This document shows, piece after piece, positions 37,875 through 45,930 of a stretch of 64,000 bases of DNA. The position numbers and the translations under genes were made by a program. The stretch comes from Maribacter polysaccharolyticus (lineage in GTDB: Bacteria > Bacteroidota > Bacteroidia > Flavobacteriales > Flavobacteriaceae). The stretch is from contig NZ_JARBUY010000004.1 in assembly GCF_028882255.1 (NCBI RefSeq), positions 508,328 to 572,327 of the forward strand, in the 5' to 3' direction. The notes beneath the pieces were generated by a model. It did no database searches. It was not told the origin of the DNA and saw only the letters and a list, made by a program, of their open reading frames with translations. The stretch's first letter is position 1. Each line of letters begins with the position of its first letter.

Positions 37875-38223
37875 GAAAAGCACTATTTAAGTGCATTAAA
37901 AGTAATGGGGATTTTTATAAAATCAATCCCGAATCCCATAAAATTATCGATTGACATCAAAACGGGTTACAAAAGCAAGATTCCTCCCGTTATTAAATGG
38001 GTTTTATTCCTTTTAAAATTGATAAATACCCGTGGCAATAATTACCGAATTTGCAAAAGTGTCTGGCCATTCATCGAAAAAAAACATCTTTTCATAGGTA
38101 AATACAGCAATTTTTTCTATCATTACGGCTGTTGAACCTACCCCATTCAACACGAGAACACGAGACCCCAATTCTCCACCTACTTATTTTCGGATTACAC
38201 CTACTTACAATTTAGAACATTGT
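37875..38223. other. Divergent intergenic region macroglobulin / CAP gene
   Basis: About 350 AT-rich bases. A short inverted repeat GCACT-ATTTA-AGTGC lies directly before the macroglobulin start, a possible regulator site. I see no gene or RNA. Confidence 0.45.
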
Positions 38224-38700
38224 ATGAAAATGAGATTGCCACACGCATTCCTCATGATGTTCGTTATTATTTTGGGTTCTTGTAGTAAAGAATCATTGGA
38301 TGATGCGAATATTCTGGAGGCTGAAAATGTTATTGAAGTAGAGTACGAACTTTTGGATATCGTCAATGACCATCGGGTATCTTTAGGATATTCTTCATTG
38401 GAAACAAGTACCCTTGCCTATGAATATGCCAATGCGCACAATGATTATATGATAGCAGCCGGAGATTTAAGCCATGATGGTTTTAGCTCAAGGGCCTCTA
38501 GTATCGCCTCTGAGGTGAATGCGGAAATGGTTGCGGAGAACGTTGCCAAAGATTACACCACTGCTTACGAAGCCTTTCAAAATTGGCTGGCCAGTTCCGA
38601 CCATAAAAAAACAATGGAAGGTGATTTTACCCATACTGCGGTCAGTGTAAAGGCTGACTCCCAAGGCAATCTCTACTTTACACAGCTCTTTTATAGATAA
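38224..38700 (+). CDS. CAP (SCP/PR1) domain lipoprotein
   Basis: 158 residues. Signal peptide with lipobox LGSC at residues 17-20 and a CSKES start of the mature chain. A CAP domain fills about 40-157: LLDIVNDHRVSLGYSSLET, YANAHNDYMIAAGDLSHDGF with the conserved His, EMVAENVAKDY, and FQNWLASSDHKKTMEG with the second His. CAP proteins sit in envelopes and extracellular matrices of many organisms and bind lipids or peptides; the bacterial role is not established. Confidence 0.9.
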   Translation: MKMRLPHAFLMMFVIILGSCSKESLDDANILEAENVIEVEYELLDIVNDHRVSLGYSSLETSTLAYEYANAHNDYMIAAGDLSHDGFSSRASSIASEVNAEMVAENVAKDYTTAYEAFQNWLASSDHKKTMEGDFTHTAVSVKADSQGNLYFTQLFYR

Positions 38701-38799
38701 ACCATAAATACGGCATTCTTTTCTTACATTTGAATTACCGACCGTAATGGTGTTGGTACGGGTTGCAAACAACAGATCGTTAATTTTCAAATATCAATT

Positions 38800-39339
38800 A
38801 TGCCAATTCTACCTCCTTTTAATCTACATCAATGGATAGAAGAAAACCGGGACCTTTTAAAACCGCCGGTGGGAAACAAAAACCTATATAAGGAATCCGG
38901 GGATTATATTGTGATGATCGTAGCGGGACCAAATGCACGAAAAGACTATCATTATAATGAGACCGAAGAGCTTTTCTACCAATTGGAAGGAAACATCGAA
39001 GTGCATATCCAAGAAGACGACCGGAAAAAGACCATGAAACTAGGACCCGGGGACATGTACCTGCATCCTGCAAAGGTTCCCCACTCCCCCGTTCGCCATG
39101 AAGGATCGATCGGCCTGGTCATAGAACGCAAAAGAGCCCATATGAAGGTAGATGACGGCTTGCTTTGGTATTGTGATAATTGTAACCATAAATTATATGA
39201 AGTCTATTTTACCCTACATGATATCGAAAAGGATTTCCTAGGGCATTTCAAACAATTTTATGGCTCGGAAGCATTGCGTACCTGTGATAAATGTGGCACC
39301 GTAATGCCGGTCGATGAACGCTTTATATCAAAGGATTAA
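38800..39339 (+). CDS. 3-Hydroxyanthranilate 3,4-dioxygenase
   Basis: 179 residues, a cupin that opens the ring of 3-hydroxyanthranilate in the kynurenine route from tryptophan, giving a precursor of quinolinate. The iron ligands lie in YHYNETEELFYQLEG (His and Glu at about residues 49-57) and in the second cupin strand YLHPAKVPHSP with its His near 93. A C-terminal rubredoxin-like iron site has two CxxC pairs (CDNC near 124, CDKC near 162), as in bacterial enzymes. It is followed after 3 bases by a DUF1304 gene and then by an ALDH7 gene. Confidence 0.95.
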   Translation: MPILPPFNLHQWIEENRDLLKPPVGNKNLYKESGDYIVMIVAGPNARKDYHYNETEELFYQLEGNIEVHIQEDDRKKTMKLGPGDMYLHPAKVPHSPVRHEGSIGLVIERKRAHMKVDDGLLWYCDNCNHKLYEVYFTLHDIEKDFLGHFKQFYGSEALRTCDKCGTVMPVDERFISKD

Positions 39340-39342
39340 CCC

Positions 39343-39702
39343 ATGACATTGGGAATCGACATTCTTATAGGTGCGGTGGCACTTTTGCACCTTTATTTTC
39401 TTTGGTTCGAGATGTTCGCTTGGACAACGAAAGGCAAAAAAATATTCAACAAATTCCCAAAAGACCTCTTCGAGCCTACAAAGACCCTTGCGGCCAACCA
39501 AGGCTTGTACAATGGTTTTCTTGCAGGGGGACTCCTTTGGTCCCTTCTTATAGACAACCCCAATTGGGCCTCGAATATCGCACTCTTCTTTTTGGCGTGT
39601 GTGGCCATAGCCGGCGTTTATGGGGCACTTACCGTGGATAGGAAAATATTCTTTGTCCAAGCTGTGCCGGCAGTCATTGCCATAACCCTTATTTTATTAT
39701 GA
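39343..39702 (+). CDS. DUF1304 family membrane protein
   Basis: 119 residues with four membrane helices. The family block FEMFAWTTKGKKIFNKF at about 26-42 and NQGLYNGFLAGGLLWSLL near 62-79 identify DUF1304. The function is unknown; it may be a small transporter or membrane enzyme. It follows the 3-hydroxyanthranilate dioxygenase gene after 3 bases and probably shares its message. Confidence 0.9.
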   Translation: MTLGIDILIGAVALLHLYFLWFEMFAWTTKGKKIFNKFPKDLFEPTKTLAANQGLYNGFLAGGLLWSLLIDNPNWASNIALFFLACVAIAGVYGALTVDRKIFFVQAVPAVIAITLILL

Positions 39703-39805
39703 TAATCGTCGCTGCTTAAAGCTTAAGGGGTTATTAAAGGCCAATCGGCCCGATTATTCGTAAATTTGTCATAAATTCAACAATACTTAGCTAAAAAGTT
39801 ATAAA

Positions 39806-41359
39806 ATGTCACATATAGTTACGGAATTCGGCATCCAAGATGCCCTTCAACAATTAGGAATAAAAGCCCTTAACGACGGTACTTCAACAGGCTCCGAAAA
39901 TTTTGGTTCAGGGGATATCATTGCTTCATACTCCCCCGTGGACGGCGCCCTGATCGGAAAGGTAAAAACCACGACCAAGGCAGATTATGGTAAAGTGATG
40001 GTCCAAGCCACAGATGCCTTTAAGACATGGCGAACTACCCCAGCGCCCCAACGGGGTGAAATCGTACGCCAATTCGGCGAAAAACTTCGGGAACTCAAAG
40101 AACCCTTGGGCAAATTGGTGTCCTATGAAATGGGAAAAAGTTATCAGGAAGGATTAGGGGAGGTCCAGGAAATGATCGATATCTGTGATTTTGCGGTCGG
40201 ACTCTCACGACAGCTCCACGGATTGACCATGCACTCCGAACGCCCGGGGCATCGTATGTACGAACAGTACCATCCTTTAGGGGTAGTGGGTATTATTTCA
40301 GCCTTTAATTTCCCCGTTGCCGTGTGGGCCTGGAATACGGCACTCGCATGGATCTGTGGTGATGTTTGCATTTGGAAGCCATCGGAAAAAGTACCCCTTT
40401 GTGGCATCGCCTGTCAACATATAGCTGCGCAGGTTTTTAAGGCAAATAACCTTCCGGAAGGCATTTCCTGTTTGATCAATGGGGATTATAAGGTCGGGGA
40501 ATTCATGACCCAGGACCCCCGCGTTCCGTTGATCTCTGCCACAGGCTCGGTACGAATGGGGAAAATCGTGGCACAAGTCGTTGCTTCCCGCCTAGGGAAA
40601 TCATTGCTCGAGCTTGGCGGTAACAACGCCATTATCGTTACCCCGGATGCCGACATAAAAATGACCATTATCGGGGCGGTTTTTGGCGCTGTGGGTACGG
40701 CCGGCCAACGCTGTACATCGACCAGAAGATTGATCATACACGAATCTATTTACGACACGGTAAAGGAGGCATTGGTGCGCGCCTATAACCAATTGAAAAT
40801 CGGCAATCCCTTGGACGAAAACAACCATGTCGGCCCCTTGATCGATACCGATGCCGTTGCCCTTTATGAAAATGCCCTGAGAAAAGTCCAGGAAGAGGGA
40901 GGTACCTTACTGGTTGAAGGCGGTGTTTTAAAAGGCGAAGGCTATGAAAGTGGGTGTTATGTGAAACCAGCCATTGCCGAGGCCCGTAATAATTTTAAAA
41001 TCGTACAGCATGAGACCTTTGCCCCAGTACTCTATTTACTGAAATATTCCGGGGACGTAACCAATGCCATAGCATTACAGAACGGGGTGGATCAAGGGCT
41101 ATCGTCGGCCATAATGACCAATAATCTCCGGGAAGCTGAAACCTTCCTTTCCTGTGTTGGCAGTGATTGTGGTATAGCCAATGTGAACATAGGTACTTCC
41201 GGTGCTGAAATAGGGGGTGCATTTGGCGGTGAAAAGGAAACCGGGGGTGGACGTGAATCCGGGTCGGATGCTTGGAAAATCTATATGAGGAGACAAACGA
41301 ACACGATCAATTACACGACTGAACTACCTTTGGCACAAGGCATTAAATTCGATTTATAG
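39806..41359 (+). CDS. ALDH7-type aldehyde dehydrogenase (amino-adipate semialdehyde group)
   Basis: 517 residues of the ALDH superfamily. Sequence blocks fit family 7 (antiquitin): EMGKSYQEGLGEVQEMIDIC, the NAD-binding GVVGIISAFNFPVAVWAWN, the general base Glu in LLELGGNNAII near residue 267, and the nucleophile Cys in GTAGQRCTSTRRL near 301. ALDH7 enzymes oxidise alpha-aminoadipate semialdehyde in lysine breakdown. It lies 100 bases after DUF1304 and the 3-hydroxyanthranilate dioxygenase gene, so a link to aminomuconate-type semialdehyde oxidation is possible but unproven. Confidence 0.9.
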   Translation: MSHIVTEFGIQDALQQLGIKALNDGTSTGSENFGSGDIIASYSPVDGALIGKVKTTTKADYGKVMVQATDAFKTWRTTPAPQRGEIVRQFGEKLRELKEPLGKLVSYEMGKSYQEGLGEVQEMIDICDFAVGLSRQLHGLTMHSERPGHRMYEQYHPLGVVGIISAFNFPVAVWAWNTALAWICGDVCIWKPSEKVPLCGIACQHIAAQVFKANNLPEGISCLINGDYKVGEFMTQDPRVPLISATGSVRMGKIVAQVVASRLGKSLLELGGNNAIIVTPDADIKMTIIGAVFGAVGTAGQRCTSTRRLIIHESIYDTVKEALVRAYNQLKIGNPLDENNHVGPLIDTDAVALYENALRKVQEEGGTLLVEGGVLKGEGYESGCYVKPAIAEARNNFKIVQHETFAPVLYLLKYSGDVTNAIALQNGVDQGLSSAIMTNNLREAETFLSCVGSDCGIANVNIGTSGAEIGGAFGGEKETGGGRESGSDAWKIYMRRQTNTINYTTELPLAQGIKFDL

Positions 41360-41361
41360 CA

Positions 41362-41431
41362 AAAGAAAACCCGCTGACCCTTTAGCTCCATGATCATGCC
41401 CAAGGCTTGAATGGTATAAACGGTCAGCGGG
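41362..41431 (-). terminator. Long-loop terminator of the small 41.5 kb gene
   Basis: 10-base GC-rich stem (GGTCAGCGGG/CCCGCTGACC, 41370-41379 with 41422-41431) around a 42-base loop. On the minus strand it is followed by TTTTCTTTT, so it ends a leftward transcript. Nothing but the 40-codon gene needs such an end. Confidence 0.7.
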
Positions 41432-41505
41432 CTTCAACCAACTAACTAACTGAAATTATAAAAAATGATTAAAGTGTCAATGTTCCGACCTTAACCCATG
41501 AAAGG

Positions 41506-41628
41506 TTAAGATTCGATTTTTCCGTGCTCCTGGTGCTCTACTTTCCAGCTGCCTTCTAGCAGGGCTTGCGTACCAAGCACTACTACCATGCAACAAAAGT
41601 TGAACAGATTCTTGATTTTGGTTTTCAT
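41506..41628 (-). CDS. 40-residue hypothetical protein
   Basis: An ATG at 41628 opens a 40-codon frame ending TAA at 41506, missed by length cut-offs. The peptide begins MKTKIKNLFNFCCMVVVLG, with a basic start, a hydrophobic centre with two adjacent cysteines and a soluble tail (SWKVEHQEHGKIES). It looks like a small exported or membrane peptide. The gene has a near-perfect Bacteroidota promoter 37 bases upstream and a stem-loop terminator 75 bases downstream, so transcription is well supported. I know no function. Confidence 0.6.
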   Translation of the reverse strand: MKTKIKNLFNFCCMVVVLGTQALLEGSWKVEHQEHGKIES

Positions 41629-42002
41629 AACGTTGTTCTATTAAGTGTCCCAATGCCTATTAATCAAACCTACTTGTTCTATGAACAAAAATCAAGGTTT
41701 TGTGTGCCATTGGTACATAGTTTTGTATGAATGTACCGATAACCCATCTTTTTGACATCCTAATGGCAGTAACTTCCTACCCCTACCTTGGACTTTACAT
41801 GGAGAAATAGGAACGGTCATTAAATTATTTTAGAACACTTTCCCCAATGGATTTTCCATATCCATAAGTTTTTACCGATGTGCATGAATACTATTCAATG
41901 GCATCCCTATATGTTTGAAAGCAAGGAATTAATGATGATTTTGTAATCTTTTTTAAGTTTTTTTACTACATTAGGAATTCAAACCCCAATTAATTGCACA
42001 TA
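41629..42002. other. Divergent intergenic region of the 40-codon gene
   Basis: About 370 bases holding the minus-strand promoter of the 40-codon gene and an inverted repeat GGTACAT/ATGTACC (41712-41718, 41731-41737) around a plus-strand TAGTTTTG. No further gene is seen up to 42003. Confidence 0.5.
41665..41695 (-). promoter_or_regulatory. Promoter of the 40-codon gene
   Basis: On the minus strand TTG (41693-41695), a 20-base spacer and TAGGTTTG (41665-41672) match the TTG/N19-21/TAnnTTTG consensus of Bacteroidota exactly. The predicted transcription start is near 41658, about 30 bases before the ATG. Confidence 0.7.
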
Positions 42003-42338
42003 ATGACAAAAAAAACGACCAACCTATTAGGGATAATCATCACTATTCTGGCGGGGACGTATTTCTTCATTACCTATTGCAGTACATGTGGAGCGTCGTC
42101 TGATAGGGTATCACGGAAAGAAATCATGGCCCCTCAGGCACCAAAAACGACAACAGCCCCACTTGCTTTCAATAAAGGAAGTTTTGACGTCACAACAAAT
42201 GGCCACCATAATTTTAGCCCCCCTTCCCCGGCCTATCCGATATCCATTTCACCAAATGACGAAAACAGGGCCGAAGAACCTGACGCCAATGACGGTCATA
42301 CATCCGAAGTGGAAAAATCGTTGCCTAAACGACCGTAA
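42003..42338 (+). CDS. Small membrane-anchored protein resembling the N-terminus of an OmpA-family protein
   Basis: 111 residues from ATG 42003 (a TTG nine bases upstream is in frame). MTKKTTNLLGIIITILAGTY gives one membrane anchor, then YCSTCG. The segment FNKGSFDVTTNGHHNFSPPSP resembles the region that precedes the peptidoglycan-binding domain in Flavobacterial OmpA proteins with a single anchor. That C-terminal domain is missing here, and the chain ends in a charged tail. It may be a shortened paralogue; this comparison is from memory of the family. The next gene, with a helix-hairpin-helix domain, follows after 40 bases. Confidence 0.6.
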   Translation: MTKKTTNLLGIIITILAGTYFFITYCSTCGASSDRVSRKEIMAPQAPKTTTAPLAFNKGSFDVTTNGHHNFSPPSPAYPISISPNDENRAEEPDANDGHTSEVEKSLPKRP

Positions 42339-42378
42339 TCACCTTAAATTAAATCACTAACCGATAAACCTTTAAAAA

Positions 42379-42951
42379 ATGGATTTTTCAACAATGAATA
42401 TTTGGTGCTGGATAATTCCACTATTGGTGGGCCTACTATGCGCCTACTTTGGATATTTACTGGGCAAGAACAAAAATACCCCGATAGACGATTCTGCGGC
42501 CTTAAAGACCTTACGGGATAAAAATGCGAAACTACAGGAAGATTTGGATGCCTGTAAAGGAAAACTAACCACGGGCAGTACTATGGCCAACGTGGGGGAT
42601 GGCCTCGCGGCAACTTCGATGGCCCCCGAAACCCCAAAAGAAAAATTGAACCTTTTTGATGCTGCCGCCGCAAAAACCGCAATGGGCAAGGCCATAAAAC
42701 AGGATGACCTAAAGATCGTTGAGGGTATCGGACCCAAAATATCGGGAATGTTCAACGAAGCGGGTATCATAACCTGGAAGGACCTTTCTGAAATTTCCGT
42801 TGCCGATTGTCGAAAAATACTTGCTGGTGGTGGCAATCGCTATAAAGTACACGATCCGGCCTCATGGCCAATGCAAGCTAAAATGTGTTATGAAGGCAAA
42901 TGGAAGGAACTTGCTAAGTGGCAAGATAAACACGACCATGGAAAACTATAA
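42379..42951 (+). CDS. Membrane-anchored helix-hairpin-helix protein
   Basis: 190 residues. An N-terminal membrane helix (WCWIIPLLVGLLCAYFGYLL) is followed by a coiled coil (LKTLRDKNAKLQEDLDACK) and a C-terminal helix-hairpin-helix region at about 110-180: LKIVEGIGPKISGMFNEAG and WKDLSEISVADCRKILAGGG. This arrangement is annotated in related genomes as a helix-hairpin-helix, DUF4332-like or flap-nuclease-like domain; nuclease residues are not evident. It probably forms a two-gene unit with the OmpA-like gene. A terminator follows directly. Confidence 0.82.
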   Translation: MDFSTMNIWCWIIPLLVGLLCAYFGYLLGKNKNTPIDDSAALKTLRDKNAKLQEDLDACKGKLTTGSTMANVGDGLAATSMAPETPKEKLNLFDAAAAKTAMGKAIKQDDLKIVEGIGPKISGMFNEAGIITWKDLSEISVADCRKILAGGGNRYKVHDPASWPMQAKMCYEGKWKELAKWQDKHDHGKL

Positions 42952-42965
42952 TACATGGATCAACA

Positions 42966-43000
42966 AAAAGCCCTGATAATTTTATCAGGGCTTTTCTTTT
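42966..43000 (+). terminator. Intrinsic terminator between two convergent genes
   Basis: 13-base stem AAAAGCCCTGATA/TATCAGGGCTTTT (42966-42978 with 42983-42995), loop ATTT, followed by CTTTT. It ends the HhH gene and lies 2 bases from the convergent desaturase gene, for which it can also act. Confidence 0.9.
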
Positions 43001-43001
43001 G

Positions 43002-43997
43002 CTATAAGGTACCGTTGGCCTCTACCCATTTAAACTGGTATTGATCTTCGGGAAACGCCATCCTTTCAGAAATACGTTGTAACCTACTCGGCAATTTGAT
43101 CAAATAATCACGGGCCTTTTCGGCTTCATCGGAAAGTTCCCTAATGGCATCCAATTGCCAATAGGAATTTAATTTTTTGAGAATCTCGATATAATCTTGG
43201 GCCGTATATACCCCCAACCGTTGTGCACAGTTCGAAAAATTCTCGAAGGCGGTTCCTATGGATCCACCGGATTCACGCAGAAAATGTGCGGGCATTACTA
43301 TCTTTTTTTTCATCATATCGGCGAAAGCCAACATCATTCCCGAAGGATCCTCCCCAAAAATGTGCTTTACAAATTCCCTGTACGCCAAATGATGGCGCAT
43401 TTCATCACCGGCAATGATGGTACACATTTTTCCTAAAAGTGCATTCCCTTTCTTTTTGGCCATTTGACCGACCCTTTTGTGCGATATATTGGTGGCCAAC
43501 TCTTGGAATGAAGTATACACAAAGTTCTTATAGGGATCCCTATCGGTACCGATATCGAATCCGTCGGCAATCAAATGCTGGGTAGTAATTTCAACTTCGC
43601 GCATATTGACACGCCCTGATAGATACAAATATTTGTTCAACACATCACCATGGCGATTTTCTTCGGCCGTCCAGGCACGTACCCATTTAGACCAACCGTT
43701 TTCCTTACCCTCATGCTGGTTTATCCCCTCAACATCCATTAACCAGGCCTCATAGGTGGGTAAAGCTTCCTCGGTGATCGTATCGGCAACCATGGTTACC
43801 CAAAAGTCATATCCCAATTCTTTGGATTCTTCCCTCAATTGTTCAATATCGTTCAAAAAGTTATCACTTTTAGGGTCTGGAAGAAAATCAGAAGGTTGCC
43901 ATATATCTTCGATAGGAATCAGGAACGAATCCATAAACTCCCCAACTTTAGGCTCAATGGCCTGCATTACTTCTAATCTTATATTTTTCTTTACCAT
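43002..43997 (-). CDS. Acyl-[ACP] desaturase
   Basis: 331 residues of the soluble ferritin-like diiron desaturases. The two iron-binding motifs are intact: the ENRHG-type motif TAEENRHGDVLNKY at about residue 109-122 and DEMRHHLAYREF at about 197-208, plus upstream Glu ligands (TITEEALPTYE). Related enzymes introduce a double bond into acyl chains on ACP in membrane-lipid synthesis, with ferredoxin as electron donor. It is a single-gene unit ending at a terminator. The donor is not in the window. Confidence 0.93.
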   Translation of the reverse strand: MVKKNIRLEVMQAIEPKVGEFMDSFLIPIEDIWQPSDFLPDPKSDNFLNDIEQLREESKELGYDFWVTMVADTITEEALPTYEAWLMDVEGINQHEGKENGWSKWVRAWTAEENRHGDVLNKYLYLSGRVNMREVEITTQHLIADGFDIGTDRDPYKNFVYTSFQELATNISHKRVGQMAKKKGNALLGKMCTIIAGDEMRHHLAYREFVKHIFGEDPSGMMLAFADMMKKKIVMPAHFLRESGGSIGTAFENFSNCAQRLGVYTAQDYIEILKKLNSYWQLDAIRELSDEAEKARDYLIKLPSRLQRISERMAFPEDQYQFKWVEANGTL

Positions 43998-44058
43998 GTT
44001 TTATTTTTATATAATGTACAATTATATCAATAAAATTTAGATAAAGTTGTGCTAAATT

Positions 44059-44793
44059 TTAATTCCTGCCCTTTTCATCAGGATATAGCGTATATACCGG
44101 ATCGCTCTGCCAAAATTCTTTCGTATGCACATCCATTATGGTCAACGGACCTAAAAAAGCCGCACCGGTATCGATGTTCCAAACGTTTGCCGCCTTTTGG
44201 GGCGTCGTTTTTCCTATTCGGGTAACGGGCGTATGTCCGATGAAAATCTCATCGTAGTGCACCAATCTTTGAGGGTAATACTTATGGTCTTTTGAAAATG
44301 TGGGATTAAGGGAAAGTGCCAATTCCCAAAGGGTACGGTCCCAATAAAAGGATTTACTGAAATATTCATATTCAACACCTTTGATATTGGTAAATCCGGC
44401 ATGTAGATAGATGCGGTTATCGCCTTCCAATTGATAATTGATCAATGCATCGTAAAATCGGATATGCTCTTCTATCGTCGATTTACCGGCTTTTTTATAC
44501 GATGCAACACTTGCCGCCCCACCGTGTTGCAGCCAAGTCAAATTATCTTCTTCGGTCTGAAGCCAATGAGCACATAGTGCATCATGGTTTCCCCTCAAAA
44601 AAATACAATCATGGGTTTTTTTAAGATCGATCAAGAAATCCACGGTTTCCACAGCGGTACTCCAACCGTCGACATAATCCCCCAAAAATATCAGCCTATC
44701 ACTCGTGGAAACCCTAGCCCGTTCCAAAACTTGTTCCAACGCTTTTAAACCAGCATGGATATCACCGATTACCAATGTCCGAGTTGTCATCAT
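44059..44793 (-). CDS. Metallophosphoesterase (serine/threonine phosphatase type)
   Basis: 244 residues with the full phosphoesterase pattern: GDIHAGLKALEQVL near residue 8, FLGDYVDGWS near 39, FLRGNHDALCAHW near 69, then HAGF and GHTPVTR. The metal-binding Asp/His/Asn set is complete. It could dephosphorylate proteins or dinucleotides. The ATG at 44793 overlaps the TGA of the zinc-ribbon gene (ATGA), so its translation is coupled to that gene. Confidence 0.93.
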   Translation of the reverse strand: MMTTRTLVIGDIHAGLKALEQVLERARVSTSDRLIFLGDYVDGWSTAVETVDFLIDLKKTHDCIFLRGNHDALCAHWLQTEEDNLTWLQHGGAASVASYKKAGKSTIEEHIRFYDALINYQLEGDNRIYLHAGFTNIKGVEYEYFSKSFYWDRTLWELALSLNPTFSKDHKYYPQRLVHYDEIFIGHTPVTRIGKTTPQKAANVWNIDTGAAFLGPLTIMDVHTKEFWQSDPVYTLYPDEKGRN

Positions 44794-45872
44794 TGTGCAA
44801 AAATCGCAATAAGGATGATGAAAACAAGTATAAAAAGCACTAAAATGAAAATTTTCCAGAAGGAATACGGTCTTGAGCCACTCAAAACCCCGGTTTGTCC
44901 ATTGATATAAAAAAGGTATTCCTTACCGTTATATCTATAAGAACTGATATACACCGGAAGCAAAATGTGCTTGAACGTCTCGTCGGACAATTTGATGTCG
45001 GCATGGCCTATACGCTGGGTATCCCCACCAATATCCCTTCGGATCCAGTTATAGGCGATTTCCTTGGCTTCCCGAAACGATCGGTGATGGCCTTCCTTTA
45101 AGGATATGGTGTATTTTTCGGTAACAAATCCTGCCAAGTACTTTGGGCTAAAGGCAACCAATTCCTTTAAATTCCAATACGCTATTTTTTCAGGTATCTC
45201 CCTTCTTTTTTTTTCTGAGGCGTTGATCAGGATATCATCGACAAAACCACTGACATGCCCAGATACCCGCGACCACCTTGTTTTTCGTACCTGCCGTGTC
45301 TGAATACCTTTTTTGGTACGCACCCTTTGTGTTTCATAGTAATAATCCCCCCGTTGCCCCTGGTAAGCCGCATATAAATTGGCGTCGAATGTCCAATATG
45401 GAACATAAAGACCATGCAAGCCTTCCGGGGCAAGTGCTGCGCGTTTCAAATTATTGGGTGCAAACCAAATGCCCCTGACCCAATTCTTGAATAACTGTCG
45501 CGCCTTTTTCCCATCCAATTGAAAGGGCACCAAAGCCCCCGGCAAGATCCAACCTTCCTTTTCGATATCTTCCCGAATCAAGGGTTCGCCGCAATAGACA
45601 CAATCGAGCGACTTATAGTTTTCCTCGACATGTTGGTTCGCCCCACAATTTTTGCAATTGAGGAGCTCAATGGTTTCGGTATAGGCATTTTCACCAACCA
45701 CCTTTAAATAGTGTTGAAGTTCCAATTCCTCAAAACTGCTTTTTTCCTGTGCTATAAATTCCTCATAACCACAGTATTGGCATAAAAGCTGGTGTGAGCC
45801 AGGCTTGAATTTAAGTTCGGCACCACAGTTGGGACAGGATTTATTTACTTCGGAATCAAAGGTTTCTTCCAT
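44790..45872 (-). CDS. Zinc-ribbon protein with C-terminal membrane anchor
   Basis: 360 residues from ATG 45872 (365 from ATG 45887). Two TFIIB-like zinc ribbons open the protein: CPNCG plus CQYCG, and CKNCG plus CVYCG, all eight cysteines present. The centre is a beta-rich region with basic residues (RVRTKKGIQTRQVRKTRWS), followed by a conserved-looking YISSYRYNGKEYLFYINGQTG and one membrane helix at the C-terminus (ILVLFILVFIILIAIF). No enzymatic motif is seen. It belongs between the SPFH and phosphatase genes and shares the message. Confidence 0.8.
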   Translation of the reverse strand: MEETFDSEVNKSCPNCGAELKFKPGSHQLLCQYCGYEEFIAQEKSSFEELELQHYLKVVGENAYTETIELLNCKNCGANQHVEENYKSLDCVYCGEPLIREDIEKEGWILPGALVPFQLDGKKARQLFKNWVRGIWFAPNNLKRAALAPEGLHGLYVPYWTFDANLYAAYQGQRGDYYYETQRVRTKKGIQTRQVRKTRWSRVSGHVSGFVDDILINASEKKRREIPEKIAYWNLKELVAFSPKYLAGFVTEKYTISLKEGHHRSFREAKEIAYNWIRRDIGGDTQRIGHADIKLSDETFKHILLPVYISSYRYNGKEYLFYINGQTGVLSGSRPYSFWKIFILVLFILVFIILIAIFAQ

Positions 45873-45930
45873 AGTTAACTCTTGCATTCACCACAATAAC
45901 GTGGCATTTAAAAAATAGTCAAATGCCATT

